Below are positions 14,654-23,652 of a DNA stretch of 25,482 bases, in pieces. This DNA is from a bacterium (GTDB lineage: Bacteria > SZUA-79 > Acidulodesulfobacterales > Acidulodesulfobacteraceae): contig JAJYJN010000009.1 in assembly GCA_021789455.1 (NCBI GenBank), forward strand, positions 1-25,482, in the 5' to 3' direction. Numbering within the stretch: the first letter of the stretch is position 1; every line of letters starts with the position of its first letter. Both the position numbers and the translations under genes were made by a program. Below the pieces are notes generated by a model. The model saw only the letters and a program-made list of their open reading frames with translations. It was not told the origin of the DNA and did not search any database.

Positions 14654-17002
14654 ATGGAAGAAAGAAGGGTTTCTAAAGGAGTTATAAGGAGAAGGGCAAG
14701 CAGGACGGAACCGGAAGAAACTAAAGAAATCTTAGCCGAGCCGCAACCGGCAAATATATCTTCAGCCGGAAAACAGGAATCCGGCGAAAGGCTCTTAGAG
14801 CCCGCCGACGTTTTAACGCCGGTTAAAAATGCCGGAGAAATCGAAGAGCATAAAAAGCCTGAATCTCCGCGTTCAGCAACCGCGGCAGAAAAGTCCGCCA
14901 AGGGAAAAGAAAACGTTGTCAAATTAAAAAAAGGCGGAAAAAAAGAAGAAGTTCAAAAGCCGGACGTTCTCAGCGTAATAAAAACGTTAGACACCCTTAA
15001 AGTTAAGAGCATGGCCGAAGAAGCTGCCGAATCCGCCGCCCATAAAAAACCGGTAAAAAAAGAAGAAATAAAAAAAGGCCCTCAAGCTAAATTTCCTAAA
15101 AACGAAAAATTTATAGATACGTCCGAGGAAGGGGAATCGTTTATTTTTAGGAAGCATAAGAGAAAATTCGGGGGCAAATTTCATAAGCAGCCGAAGCGCG
15201 TCCAGCAGATAGTACCTGAGAAAAAGGCATCCAAGAAAGTGATTAAAATAAGCAGCGGCATAACCGTAAACGAATTATCTCAGGCACTCGGGGTCAAGGC
15301 GTCCGAAGTTATAAAAAAATTAATGGATGTCGGCATAATAGCTACTATGAATCATATAATAGACATAGATGCGGCTTCCCTGATTGCTTCCGAGTACGGA
15401 TATACCGTAGAAAACGTAAGCTTTAACGAAGCTATAGCGCTGGAAGAATCCGTAGATGCCGAAGATTCGCTTTTGCCGAGAGCGCCCGTAGTTACTGTTA
15501 TGGGTCACGTTGACCACGGAAAGACCTCGCTGTTGGATGCTATAAGGAAAACAAACGTTACGTCGAACGAAGCCGGCGGTATAACCCAGCACATAGGCGC
15601 ATACAGCGTCGAGATAGACGGTTCTATGATTACTTTTCTCGATACTCCGGGTCATGAAGCATTTACGGAAATGAGGGCGAGAGGCGCCGGCATAACCGAT
15701 ATAGTAGTCCTTGTCGTTGCGGCGGATGACGGAGTTATGCCTCAGACGATAGAAGCTATTAATCATGCTAAAGCCGCCAACGTTCCGATTATAGTCGCAA
15801 TAAATAAAATAGACAAGCCCGGCGCAAATCCGGCTAAAATCAAAAACAGCCTTCTGGAATACGGCCTTGTTTCCGAGGAGTTGGGCGGAACGACTCTTTA
15901 TGCCCAGGTTTCGGCCAAAACAGGCGTTGGAATAAAAGAACTCCTAGAACTCATCATACTTCAATCGGAAATATTAGAATTAAAAGCTAATCCCGATAAG
16001 CCGGCAAGGGGAACGGTTATCGAAGCTAAGCTCGATAAGGGAAGGGGTCCCGTGGCCACGGTTTTAATACAGAGCGGCACTTTAAAAGTGAACGACAGCG
16101 CGGTATGCGGTTTGTATTACGTTAAAGTCAGGGCAATGCTCGATTACAAGGGGAATAAGATTGAAACGGCGGGTCCGTCCACTCCGGTCGAAATATTCGG
16201 CTTGGAAGGCGTAGCATCTCCGGGAGACAATTTTATCGCGCTTAAGGACGAGAAAGAGGCAAAAAGGATAAGCTTAGAGAGGCAGTTGAAGCACAGGGAA
16301 GTAGAACTGACTTCGAATGCAAGGCTTACTCTTGAGGGATTGTACGAAAAGATTAAATCCGGAGACGTAAAGGAACTTAGATTAATCGTTAAAACAGACG
16401 TTTACGGTTCTATGGAAGCTTTAATACAGTCGTTTAAAAAACTTTCCAACCCTAAGGTAAAAGTCAATATAATACACAGCGGGGCGTCGGCAATTACCGA
16501 AAGCGACGTTATGCTCGCAAAAGCGACTAACTCCATAATCATAGCCTTTAACGTCCGCCCCGAATCTAAGGCTTCGGCATTAAGCGAAACCGAGGGTATA
16601 GAAATAAGATACTACAGCATCATTTACGATGCGGTAAAAGATATTAAAGATGCGATGGAGGGGCTTCTTGCTCCTATAGAAAAAGAAAAAATTACGGGCA
16701 AGGCGGAGGTAAGAAGCGTTTTTAACGTACCTAAATCCGGAGCGGTCGCAGGGTCGTTCGTATTAAACGGCGTCGTCAAAAGGTCGTCAAACGTCAGGCT
16801 GTTAAGGGATAACGTGGTAATATATACCGGACATATAGACTCGCTCAAAAGATTTAAAGAAGACGCAAAAGAAGTTCAGGCTAATTTTGAATGCGGCATC
16901 CTGCTTGAAAATTTTAACGATATAAAAGTCGGGGATATTATAGAAGCTTACGATATAGAATATATTAAGCAGACGCTGGAATCTTCGGCAAATAATGCGT
17001 AA
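14654..17002 (+). CDS. infB: Translation initiation factor IF-2
   Basis: GTPase that brings fMet-tRNA to the 30S subunit and promotes subunit joining. 782 residues. Residues 1 to about 195 form a low-complexity Lys/Glu/Ala-rich N-terminal region, variable in all IF-2. An IF2_N module follows (about 197-250: [20 protein letters not shown]). G domain: G1 GHVDHGKT at 284-291, G2 [11 protein letters not shown]3 DTPGH at 330-334, G4 NKID at 384-387, G5 SAK. Domains II, III and C2 follow (ending [16 protein letters not shown]). AAGGA lies 8 nt before the ATG. rbfA follows after 20 nt. Confidence 0.97.
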   Translation: MEERRVSKGVIRRRASRTEPEETKEILAEPQPANISSAGKQESGERLLEPADVLTPVKNAGEIEEHKKPESPRSATAAEKSAKGKENVVKLKKGGKKEEVQKPDVLSVIKTLDTLKVKSMAEEAAESAAHKKPVKKEEIKKGPQAKFPKNEKFIDTSEEGESFIFRKHKRKFGGKFHKQPKRVQQIVPEKKASKKVIKISSGITVNELSQALGVKASEVIKKLMDVGIIATMNHIIDIDAASLIASEYGYTVENVSFNEAIALEESVDAEDSLLPRAPVVTVMGHVDHGKTSLLDAIRKTNVTSNEAGGITQHIGAYSVEIDGSMITFLDTPGHEAFTEMRARGAGITDIVVLVVAADDGVMPQTIEAINHAKAANVPIIVAINKIDKPGANPAKIKNSLLEYGLVSEELGGTTLYAQVSAKTGVGIKELLELIILQSEILELKANPDKPARGTVIEAKLDKGRGPVATVLIQSGTLKVNDSAVCGLYYVKVRAMLDYKGNKIETAGPSTPVEIFGLEGVASPGDNFIALKDEKEAKRISLERQLKHREVELTSNARLTLEGLYEKIKSGDVKELRLIVKTDVYGSMEALIQSFKKLSNPKVKVNIIHSGASAITESDVMLAKATNSIIIAFNVRPESKASALSETEGIEIRYYSIIYDAVKDIKDAMEGLLAPIEKEKITGKAEVRSVFNVPKSGAVAGSFVLNGVVKRSSNVRLLRDNVVIYTGHIDSLKRFKEDAKEVQANFECGILLENFNDIKVGDIIEAYDIEYIKQTLESSANNA

Positions 17003-17022
17003 AATAGGAGAGTTTTAGTAAA

Positions 17023-17370
17023 TTGATAGAAAGAAATAAAAGAGTAGCCGAACTTATCGCAAGAGAAGTTTCTTTGTGTTTGGAATTCGAAGTAAACGAC
17101 GCAAGATTGAAAAATGTTACTATTATAAGCGCCGAAATTTCAAAGGACTTAAAATTCTGCAAAGTATTTTTCAGCGTATTAGGTTCCGAGAAGGAAATCA
17201 AAAAAGCGTTAAGCGGCTTCGAAAGCTCCAAGAGTTTTATTAAAAAAATCGTTTTTTCTAAAGTGCTTTTAAGGGTGGTTCCGGAAATAAGGTTCGAATA
17301 TTACGGCGGACTGCAAAAGGCTTTTGACATAAACACTATTATAAACAATTATAATTCGTCGAAACAATAA
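17023..17370 (+). CDS. rbfA: Ribosome-binding factor A
   Basis: Late 30S assembly factor that binds 16S rRNA near helix 1. 115 residues, KH-type fold. Family features: RNKRVAELIAREVSLCLEFEVNDARLKN, then VTIISAEISKDLKFCKVFFSVLG, and VPEIRFEYYGGLQKAFDI near the C-terminus (usual VPELRFxxDxS). The start is TTG (17023-17025): the frame has a stop at 17005-17007 and no ATG or GTG between, and RbfA homologues begin at this residue. AGGAG (17006-17010) is 12 nt upstream, a long spacing. The rare start plus long spacing suggest low translation relative to infB. Confidence 0.93.
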   Translation: MIERNKRVAELIAREVSLCLEFEVNDARLKNVTIISAEISKDLKFCKVFFSVLGSEKEIKKALSGFESSKSFIKKIVFSKVLLRVVPEIRFEYYGGLQKAFDINTIINNYNSSKQ

Positions 17371-17407
17371 AGACGATAAATAAAATAAATTTTAATTTAT
17401 TAAAATT

Positions 17408-18532
17408 ATGGTATCGATAAAAAAAGAATACTCTGCTTCGGATTTAAAGAATTTAAATAATTCCGCCGCGGATATATTCAAAATTATAGAAACGTCAAAA
17501 AAGGTTCTCATTGCGACGCATGAAAACCCAGAGGGCGACGCTATAAGTTCGGCAATAGCGACCGGTATTTTTTTAAAAGCCATAGACAAAGACGTTTATT
17601 TATACGATAAAGACCAGATACCGAATAATTTAAAATTTCTACCGCAGGTCGATAAATTTTTAAACGAGTTTCCGAAAGAACCTATAGATTTGCTTATAGT
17701 CGTAGATTGCGGGGAATTCTCGCGCGTCGGTGCTAATTACGAACAGCTCTCCGGTATAAACAGAATAATTAATATCGACCACCATTTTACAAACACATTT
17801 TTCGGACATTCTAATCTCGTACTGCCCGATGCAAGTTCCACCGGCGAAGTTCTTTTCTATCTTTTTTTAGCATACGGAGCCTATGTAAACGGTATTGCCT
17901 ATTCTCCTTTCGATAATTTTCTAGGGGACAAATTAGGAGAACCCCTTCCATGCGAAACCGAAGAAAGAAAAAAAATATTATCTTTTATAAACGACGGCGT
18001 CGCTCTGTCTTTATATACGTCCATATTGACCGATACCGGTTCTTTTCATTACTCTTCGGCAAATAAAAGGTCTTTTTATATATGTTCCGTTTTAAACGAA
18101 TATAATTTAGACCCCGCTAAAATAGCTACGGAGCTTTTTGAAACTAAACCTGCCGAAATGTATTATCTGCTGGGGAAAAGTTTAAACACGCTTGAATTTT
18201 CCTCTAACGGAAAGGTCGCATCTATGGTAGGAACCAAGAAAATGATAGAAGACGTATTGAAGGAATCCGACGGAAACAGGATTAACGGCTTATACGAAAA
18301 TTTCGTAAACTATCCGAGGTCGATTCAGGGCGTCGAAATAGCTATATTTTTCAGGGAGACAGGATTTAACCAGTACAGGTTGAATTTCAGGTCTAAAAGC
18401 TACGCGAACGTCGCATATGTTGCCGAGAAGTTCGGAGGCGGCGGACATAAATTTGCGGCGGGATGCAAAGTAAACGGCGATATAAACGAAATTAAAAACG
18501 AAGTATATAAATACTGCAGCGAAATAATATAA
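17408..18532 (+). CDS. nrnA: DHH/DHHA1 phosphoesterase, NrnA-type (nanoRNase/pAp phosphatase)
   Basis: Manganese-dependent DHH phosphoesterase; NrnA enzymes degrade 2-5 nt RNAs and convert pAp to AMP, and this family sits between rbfA and truB in many bacteria. 374 residues, longer than the usual 310-330. Motifs: HENPEGDA from His38 (the family usually has PDGDA, here Glu replaces the first Asp), VVDCGEFSRVG, IDHH with DHH at 124-126, TDTGSFHYSS, and DHHA1 signature GGGGH at 343-347 followed by KFAAGC. An insertion of about 25-30 residues (about 160-195, with CETEERKKILSFINDG) separates STGE from LYTSILTDTG. No Shine-Dalgarno; an 8-bp AT-only hairpin (17388-17407) abuts the ATG. Substrate not established from sequence. 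Confidence 0.9.
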   Translation: MVSIKKEYSASDLKNLNNSAADIFKIIETSKKVLIATHENPEGDAISSAIATGIFLKAIDKDVYLYDKDQIPNNLKFLPQVDKFLNEFPKEPIDLLIVVDCGEFSRVGANYEQLSGINRIINIDHHFTNTFFGHSNLVLPDASSTGEVLFYLFLAYGAYVNGIAYSPFDNFLGDKLGEPLPCETEERKKILSFINDGVALSLYTSILTDTGSFHYSSANKRSFYICSVLNEYNLDPAKIATELFETKPAEMYYLLGKSLNTLEFSSNGKVASMVGTKKMIEDVLKESDGNRINGLYENFVNYPRSIQGVEIAIFFRETGFNQYRLNFRSKSYANVAYVAEKFGGGGHKFAAGCKVNGDINEIKNEVYKYCSEII

Positions 18533-18570
18533 AATAATAATAAAATAACGTAAATATTTTAAGTACGGCA

Positions 18571-19311
18571 ATGAATAAGGATAAAAATAATTTAATAAGC
18601 GGGATTTTAGTTATAGACAAACCTCAAGATATGACCTCTTTTAAAGTAGATTCTTTAATAAAAAAGGAGCTTAACTGTTCCAAAGTAGGACATGCCGGAA
18701 CATTGGATCCCTTTGCCACCGGAGTGCTGCCCGTTCTTTTAAACAAAGCCACAAAGCTTCAGGATAGCTTAGTTAATCTTCCGAAATCGTACGAGGGGAC
18801 GCTTAAATTAGGCGTAAGCACCGATACGCTCGATATCGACGGCCGCCAAAATGCCGCGAGAGACGTTTTGGATTCGGAAATGGACGGCGTAATCCTTTAT
18901 CTTAAAAATTTAAAGGGCGATTTTATTCAAAAGATACCGGCTTTCAGCGCCAGAAAACATAAAGGTATCCCTTTATATAAATATGCAAGAAAAAATATCG
19001 GCGTAATTCTGGAAAATCCCACATCCGTAGTTAAAATCCATAATTTTGAAGTAAAATCGCACGGCAACCCTTTCATAGATTTCAGATGCACCGTTTCGAA
19101 AGGAACGTACGTAAGGGCGATAGCGCAGGATATTATCGATAAATTCGATATTCCGGCGCATCTATACAGCCTTAAAAGGACGAGCGCCGGCGGTTTCGAT
19201 ATTTCCCAAGCGCTTCCGCTGGAGTCGCTTGAAAAAGGTTCCGATTTTATCATAGAGAACCTGATACATATTGATAAAGTTTCGGGTATTCATACCGGCG
19301 GCATTAATTAA
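18571..19311 (+). CDS. truB: tRNA pseudouridine(55) synthase
   Basis: Makes pseudouridine 55 in the T-loop of tRNAs. 246 residues. Motif I GILVIDKPQDMTSF, catalytic motif II KVGHAGTLDPFATGVLPVLL with the nucleophilic Asp at 46, SYEGTLKLGVSTDTLDIDGR, IPAFSARKHKGIPLYKYAR (usual PPxYSAxKxxGxxxYxxAR), and GTYVRAIAQDI. The C-terminus stops soon after LESL, so the PUA or other C-terminal extension of the approximately 300-residue E. coli enzyme is absent or minimal, as in many bacterial TruBs. Start ATG has only weak SD-like sequence. It lies 38 nt after nrnA and 59 nt before rpsO. Confidence 0.95.
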   Translation: MNKDKNNLISGILVIDKPQDMTSFKVDSLIKKELNCSKVGHAGTLDPFATGVLPVLLNKATKLQDSLVNLPKSYEGTLKLGVSTDTLDIDGRQNAARDVLDSEMDGVILYLKNLKGDFIQKIPAFSARKHKGIPLYKYARKNIGVILENPTSVVKIHNFEVKSHGNPFIDFRCTVSKGTYVRAIAQDIIDKFDIPAHLYSLKRTSAGGFDISQALPLESLEKGSDFIIENLIHIDKVSGIHTGGIN

Positions 19312-19370
19312 ATATATGCCGGCAAAAAAAATAAACTAACTAAAATATATCCTTAAGGGGGTTCAATTAA

Positions 19371-19640
19371 ATGCCTATTTCAAAAGAAGAAAAAAACGCA
19401 ATAATCGAGAAATTCAAGACTCACGATAACGATTCCGGTTCGGTTGAGGTGCAGGTTTCACTGCTTACATACCGGATTAATTTGCTATCGGAACATTTTA
19501 AAAAGTTTGCCAAAGACCACCATTCCAGAAGGGGTCTTTTAAAAATGGTTTCGAAAAGAAGGCATCTTCTGGACTATTTAAAAAGCAAGGATGAGGCAAG
19601 ATATAAAAATCTGATAGAAGCTCTTGAACTTCGCAAATAA
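19371..19640 (+). CDS. rpsO: 30S ribosomal protein S15
   Basis: Primary 16S rRNA-binding protein of the 30S platform, 89 residues, exactly the family length. Recognised by [44 protein letters not shown] and the C-terminal [12 protein letters not shown]. Start supported by AAGGGGG about 10 nt upstream. In other bacteria S15 represses its own translation by binding its leader; the 59-nt leader here is AT-rich and I cannot identify the pseudoknot. Placed directly before pnp, as in E. coli. Confidence 0.98.
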   Translation: MPISKEEKNAIIEKFKTHDNDSGSVEVQVSLLTYRINLLSEHFKKFAKDHHSRRGLLKMVSKRRHLLDYLKSKDEARYKNLIEALELRK

Positions 19641-19701
19641 AACCAAAAAGATAAATAAATTTTTCTTAAAAGCAATTTAATCGGATTTAATAGGAGACAA
19701 G

Positions 19702-21771
19702 ATGATAAGCAACACTTTAATGTTTGACGGCAAGGCAATAACTATCGAAACTGGGAGGCTTGCCAAGCAGGCGTCCGGAAGCGCGTTAATTTCTATAGGA
19801 GATACTAAAGTTCTCGTTACGACGTGTATAAATAAAAAAATAAAGGAAGGAACCGATTTTTTGCCTCTTACCGTGAATTACGTAGAAAAATATTATTCCG
19901 CCGGAAAAATACCGGGCGGTTTTTTTAAAAGAGAAGCGAGGCCGACAGAAAAAGAGGTTTTGACCTCCAGATTTTTAGACAGGCCGATAAGACCTCTTTT
20001 TCCGGATAATTATTTTTTTGACACGCAGATAATAGCTACAGTCGTTTCCATGGATAACGAAAACGACCCGGATATGGCGGCAATGTTAGGAGTTTCATTT
20101 TCTTTGATGCTGTCCGAAGCCCCTTTTAAAGGACCAACCGCAGGCGTTAGAATTGCAAGGGTAAACGGTAATTTTATCGCTAACCCGACTTATAAAGAAC
20201 TTGGAGCCAGCGATACGTTTCTTATAGTAGCAGGCTCAAAAGACGCCATAACGATGGTAGAAGGGAGTTTTAACGAATTAGACGAGGAAGAACTCGTTTC
20301 GGCGATAGAGTTCGGGCATAATAAAATTGTAGAATTAATCGAGTTTCAAAACAAGATTTTATCGGGAATAAGTATTGTTAAAGCAGAGCCGGAAGAAATT
20401 AAAATACCGGAAGGGTTATATGAAAGAGTTAAGGAGCTTTCTTACGACGATTTATCCGATGCCCTTAAAATTTCCGCTAAGCTGGAAAGAAACGAAAGAG
20501 TGGAAAATTTAAACGCCAAGGTTATCGAACTGCTGAACGAGTCTTATCCGGGCTATGAAGCGGCTATAAGCCATATTCTGGAATCTATTCAAAAAGACAT
20601 ATTAAGGAATAACATAATCAACGAAGGTTTAAGGATAGACGGAAGAGGACTTGCTGACATTAGGCCTATAAGCTGTTCCGTAGGCGAACTTCCTATGGCT
20701 CACGGAAGCGCCGTTTTTACGCGCGGCGAAACTCAGGCTCTTGTAGCCGCTACCTTAGGGACTAAATTCGACGAGCAGATAATAGACGCCCCCGAGAAAG
20801 AATCGACAAAAAGATTTATGCTGCATTATAATTTTCCGCCTTTTTCGGTAGGCGAGGTCGCTCCTTTGAGGTCTCCAGGCAGAAGAGAAATAGGTCACGG
20901 GTCTTTGGGCGAAAAAGCGCTCAGATATATAATTCCGTCCGCGGAAGAATTCCCTTATACGATAAGATTGGTTTCCGAAATACTCGAGTCTAACGGGTCT
21001 TCTTCTCAGGCTACAATCTGCGGGGGCACTCTGGCTTTGATGGATGCGGGAGTTCCCATAAAGGCTCCGGTTGCGGGAATAGCCATGGGGCTTATTAAAG
21101 AAGGAGATAAAGTTGCAATACTTTCCGATATTTTAGGGGACGAAGACCATCTTGGAGATATGGATTTCAAAGTTGCGGGAACCGCCAAGGGAGTAACAGC
21201 CCTGCAGATGGATATTAAAATTTCGGGAGTTACCAAAGAGATTTTAAGAAATGCTCTTTCGCAGGCAAAAGAAGGAAGAATGCATATACTCGGCATAATG
21301 GTTCAGTCTATAAGCGAACCCAGAAAGGATATGGCAAAAAATGCTCCGAGAATCGTCACTATGATGGTTAAGCCGGAAAAAGTCAGAGAAGTTATCGGGT
21401 CCGGCGGAAAAGTCATAAAGGGCATAATAGAAAAGACCGGCGCAAAGGTCGATATAGAAGATTCGGGAAAGGTTACAATTTCTTCTACAAACGGCGAATC
21501 TTTAAAACTTGCCGTCGCTATGATAAACGATATAACCCAGGAAGCGGAAATAGGCAAAATTTATTTCGGAAAGGTCAGAAAGATAATGGAGTTCGGCGCT
21601 TTTGTCGAAATATTTCCCGGAACAGACGGACTGGTCCATATTTCGCAGATAGATAACAAGAGGGTAGAAAAAGTTTCCGACGTTCTGAAAGAAGGCGACG
21701 AAGTAAAAGTTAAAGTTTTAGACGTGGACAGGGCCGGCAAAATAAAACTCTCTATAAAAGAGACTTTATGA
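19702..21771 (+). CDS. pnp: Polyribonucleotide nucleotidyltransferase (PNPase)
   Basis: Trimeric phosphorolytic 3'-5' exoribonuclease of mRNA decay. 689 residues. First RNase PH domain with KIPGGFFKREARPTEKE and SRFLDRPIRPLFP (about 70-100), a helical linker, second RNase PH domain containing the active-site acidic cluster SDILGDEDHLGDMDF (475-489), a KH domain (VREVIGSGGKVIKGIIEKTGA) and a C-terminal S1 domain (KIMEFGAFVEIFPGTDGLVHIS). GGAG precedes the ATG closely. The TGA stop overlaps the ATG of the downstream peptidase gene (ATGA). All domains are complete. Confidence 0.98.
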   Translation: MISNTLMFDGKAITIETGRLAKQASGSALISIGDTKVLVTTCINKKIKEGTDFLPLTVNYVEKYYSAGKIPGGFFKREARPTEKEVLTSRFLDRPIRPLFPDNYFFDTQIIATVVSMDNENDPDMAAMLGVSFSLMLSEAPFKGPTAGVRIARVNGNFIANPTYKELGASDTFLIVAGSKDAITMVEGSFNELDEEELVSAIEFGHNKIVELIEFQNKILSGISIVKAEPEEIKIPEGLYERVKELSYDDLSDALKISAKLERNERVENLNAKVIELLNESYPGYEAAISHILESIQKDILRNNIINEGLRIDGRGLADIRPISCSVGELPMAHGSAVFTRGETQALVAATLGTKFDEQIIDAPEKESTKRFMLHYNFPPFSVGEVAPLRSPGRREIGHGSLGEKALRYIIPSAEEFPYTIRLVSEILESNGSSSQATICGGTLALMDAGVPIKAPVAGIAMGLIKEGDKVAILSDILGDEDHLGDMDFKVAGTAKGVTALQMDIKISGVTKEILRNALSQAKEGRMHILGIMVQSISEPRKDMAKNAPRIVTMMVKPEKVREVIGSGGKVIKGIIEKTGAKVDIEDSGKVTISSTNGESLKLAVAMINDITQEAEIGKIYFGKVRKIMEFGAFVEIFPGTDGLVHISQIDNKRVEKVSDVLKEGDEVKVKVLDVDRAGKIKLSIKETL

Positions 21772-23009
21772 AAAATTTTAAAAAAGAAGTATTAGAATCC
21801 GGGATTACGCTTATTACGGAAAAAAAACCGTATTTTAATTCCGTAAGCATAGGATTATGGGTAAAAACAGGCTCGGTTTACGAGCCTGCGGAATTAAACG
21901 GCATATCCCATTTCATAGAGCATCTGTTTTTTAAAGGAACCAAAAATAGAACCTATAAAGAAATAAACAGAGAAATAGACCTTATGGGAGGAGCGCTGAA
22001 CGCTTTTACCGGAACGGAGCTTACCTGTTTATATACCAAAGTCTTATACAAAAATTACGATGCCGCCGTCAACCTTTTAATCGACCTGATGTTTAATTCT
22101 TTGTTTCCGGAAGACGAAATAGAAAAAGAGAAAAGCGTAATATTACAGGAAATTTCCGGCGTACAGGACGACCCCTCGGACTATTCGATGGAACTTTTTC
22201 ATAGAAATTTTTACGGAAATTCATCGTATGCCTTTCCTATCCTTGGAACCGAAAATACGATTAAAAATTTTAACCGAAAAAAAATATTAGATTATTATTA
22301 CGGCCATTATAATCCCGAAAATATAATAATTTCTATCGCAGGCAATTTCGAGCATAGTAAAATAGCGGATTCGGTCAACAGGCATATGGGCGAAATAGCT
22401 TCGAGCTTCGATAAAGGAGTAATAAGAAAAAAATTTAAAACCGACAAAGTGTACGGCGATTTTATTCAAGATAAAGATTTGGAGCAGACCCATTTCTTAA
22501 TAGGACTTGAAGGCATAAGCAGGTCGGACGAGGATTTTTTTTCCGTAGAAGTTTTAAACACTATTCTTGGCGCTTCCGTGAGTTCTAAGCTTTTTCAGGA
22601 AGTAAGGGAAAATAAAGGGCTTGCCTATTCTATCTATTCAAATTCCGTGTTTCATAAATCGGACGGATATTTTTATATTTATGCAGGCGTTTCTCCCAAA
22701 AAATTCAAGCTTTCTAAAGAACTTATCTTCGACATAATCGACGGCATAGTAGGCGGCGGCATTAGCGAAGAAGAAGTTATAAACGCCAAAAAACATATAT
22801 ACGACGGTTTTCTTCTTAGTATGGAATCTACCGGAAATATAATGAACCGCAATGCAATAAATGAAATTTACGAAGGCAGATATATCTCCAAGGCGCAGGT
22901 TTTGAAAAAGATAGAAAAAGTCGACAGGCATTCCGTGAAAAGAATTTCCGGCCGGTTATTTTCAAACAAAAATAATAGAAATATTTCGGTTCTCGGCAAG
23001 GTTAAATAA
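21768..23009 (+). CDS. M16 family zinc metallopeptidase (processing-peptidase-like)
   Basis: Single-chain M16B-type peptidase, 413 residues, the typical size of bacterial PqqL/MPP-beta-like proteins. The inverted zinc motif HFIEH is at 48-52 and the third ligand is Glu128 in VILQEISGVQDDPSDY, 80 residues after the first His, so it should be catalytically active. The C-terminal M16 domain carries FQEVRENKGLAYSIYSNSVF (the conserved R/Y substrate-binding segment). No signal peptide is seen, so it is probably cytoplasmic. It overlaps pnp by four bases. pnp-M16 linkage is common in Deltaproteobacteria and Firmicutes, but the substrate is unknown. Confidence 0.92.
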   Translation: MKNFKKEVLESGITLITEKKPYFNSVSIGLWVKTGSVYEPAELNGISHFIEHLFFKGTKNRTYKEINREIDLMGGALNAFTGTELTCLYTKVLYKNYDAAVNLLIDLMFNSLFPEDEIEKEKSVILQEISGVQDDPSDYSMELFHRNFYGNSSYAFPILGTENTIKNFNRKKILDYYYGHYNPENIIISIAGNFEHSKIADSVNRHMGEIASSFDKGVIRKKFKTDKVYGDFIQDKDLEQTHFLIGLEGISRSDEDFFSVEVLNTILGASVSSKLFQEVRENKGLAYSIYSNSVFHKSDGYFYIYAGVSPKKFKLSKELIFDIIDGIVGGGISEEEVINAKKHIYDGFLLSMESTGNIMNRNAINEIYEGRYISKAQVLKKIEKVDRHSVKRISGRLFSNKNNRNISVLGKVK

Positions 23010-23011
23010 TA

Positions 23012-23029
23012 TATTAATATATATTAATA
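23012..23029. repeat. 18-bp AT-only perfect palindrome in the gap before the 23051 gene
   Basis: TATTAATATATATTAATA is its own reverse complement. It lies between the M16 peptidase stop and the next gene's weak SD. AT-only palindromes arise easily in this genome, so function is uncertain. It could be a binding site or a weak hairpin. Its ATTAATAT core recurs at 1973-1988, upstream of the other small membrane-protein gene. Confidence 0.4.
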
Positions 23030-23050
23030 GAACAGGCGGGCGTTATTTTT

Positions 23051-23599
23051 ATGGATACGGATGTTTATTACCCCAAATCTTACGATATTATTTACAGGTC
23101 TGGTTACGTTATAGGCTTTATAGGAATAGCTTTATTTGCTTTTTCTTATATTTATTCGGATATACTCGGCTTTTATTCGGGAATTTCTATTTTTTACGCA
23201 GGTTCATTGATTTCTTCGTCGTTCCTTTTGGTATGGAAGAAAGAAATCAAAATATTTATATTATCCTGCGTAATTCTTGGGATTTTATTTGCGGCGGGTT
23301 ATGTTTTTGTTTTTAAAAATCCGGAAATTTTAATTATATCTATTGGGTTTGTTCTTGCCGGAGTCGCGGGGCTTTACGGCAAAGAAGCCCACTGTTTTCA
23401 TTTTATCGAAGGATGGATTTTGATGTGGTCTTTTCCGATTTTAATTTTTTCTAATTTATTAATTTACGGATTAAATGTCGAGAATTACGGTATAATCCGT
23501 GTTGTTTTTTCTGTAATTTATGTCGTAATAACCCTTATGGCGCTTTCTTTTTTAATTAAAAAATTGAGACAGCCTTTAATGCAATTCTGTCAGAATTAA
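23051..23599 (+). CDS. Predicted multi-pass membrane protein, DUF2301-like
   Basis: 182 residues with about six hydrophobic segments (about 18-34, 39-58, 67-88, 93-108, 120-140, 149-168). The block GLYGKEAHCFHFIEGWILMW resembles the KE-x-x-CF-x-x-E motif that I recall from DUF2301/COG5413 membrane proteins, best known in cyanobacteria. That assignment is from memory and needs a profile search. Short cytoplasmic ends: N-terminal MDTDVYYPKSYD and C-terminal KKLRQPLMQFCQN. AGGCGGG about 10-12 nt before the ATG may be its ribosome site. The last codons contain a 15-bp inverted repeat (23583-23597). Function unknown; it is not obviously part of the tetR-MFS unit, which has its own promoter. Confidence 0.75.
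   Translation: MDTDVYYPKSYDIIYRSGYVIGFIGIALFAFSYIYSDILGFYSGISIFYAGSLISSSFLLVWKKEIKIFILSCVILGILFAAGYVFVFKNPEILIISIGFVLAGVAGLYGKEAHCFHFIEGWILMWSFPILIFSNLLIYGLNVENYGIIRVVFSVIYVVITLMALSFLIKKLRQPLMQFCQN
23583..23597. repeat. 15-bp inverted repeat at the 3' end of the DUF2301-like gene
   Basis: AATTCTG-T-CAGAATT, perfect 7-bp arms around one base, spans the last codons and first stop base. It may be a protein site or a small hairpin. A T-run begins about 10 nt later (23609-23615), too far for a classical intrinsic terminator, so I do not call it one. Confidence 0.45.
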
Positions 23600-23616
23600 A
23601 ATAAATTATTTTTTTA

Positions 23617-23645
23617 TTGTATTATGACTTTTAAGTCATTATAAT
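23617..23645 (+). promoter_or_regulatory. Predicted promoter of tetR-MFS
   Basis: TATAAT (23640-23645, 6 of 6) is preceded at 17 nt by TTGTAT (23617-23622, 3 of 6). The spacer holds the inverted repeat at 23624-23639. Seven nucleotides separate the -10 from the tetR ATG, so +1 falls at or 1 nt before the start codon. Confidence 0.62.
23624..23639. promoter_or_regulatory. Predicted operator: 16-bp inverted repeat in the tetR promoter spacer
   Basis: ATGACTT-TT-AAGTCAT, perfect 7-bp arms, fills the spacer between the -35 and -10 boxes. TetR-family repressors usually bind such palindromes of 14-20 bp in their own promoter. A dimer here would block RNA polymerase, so tetR and the MFS gene should be autorepressed and induced by the exporter's substrate. 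Confidence 0.62.
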
Positions 23646-23652
23646 AATATAT

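Noticed and set aside
17388..17407. AT-only hairpin directly before the nrnA ATG
   Set aside because: Perfect 8-bp arms with TTTA loop, but without G-C pairs it is weak, and such repeats are frequent by chance in this AT-rich gap. No T-tract follows.
23583..23615. Intrinsic terminator after the DUF2301-like gene
   Set aside because: The 7-bp inverted repeat is followed by its T-run only after about 10 nt and the stem is short and AT-rich.
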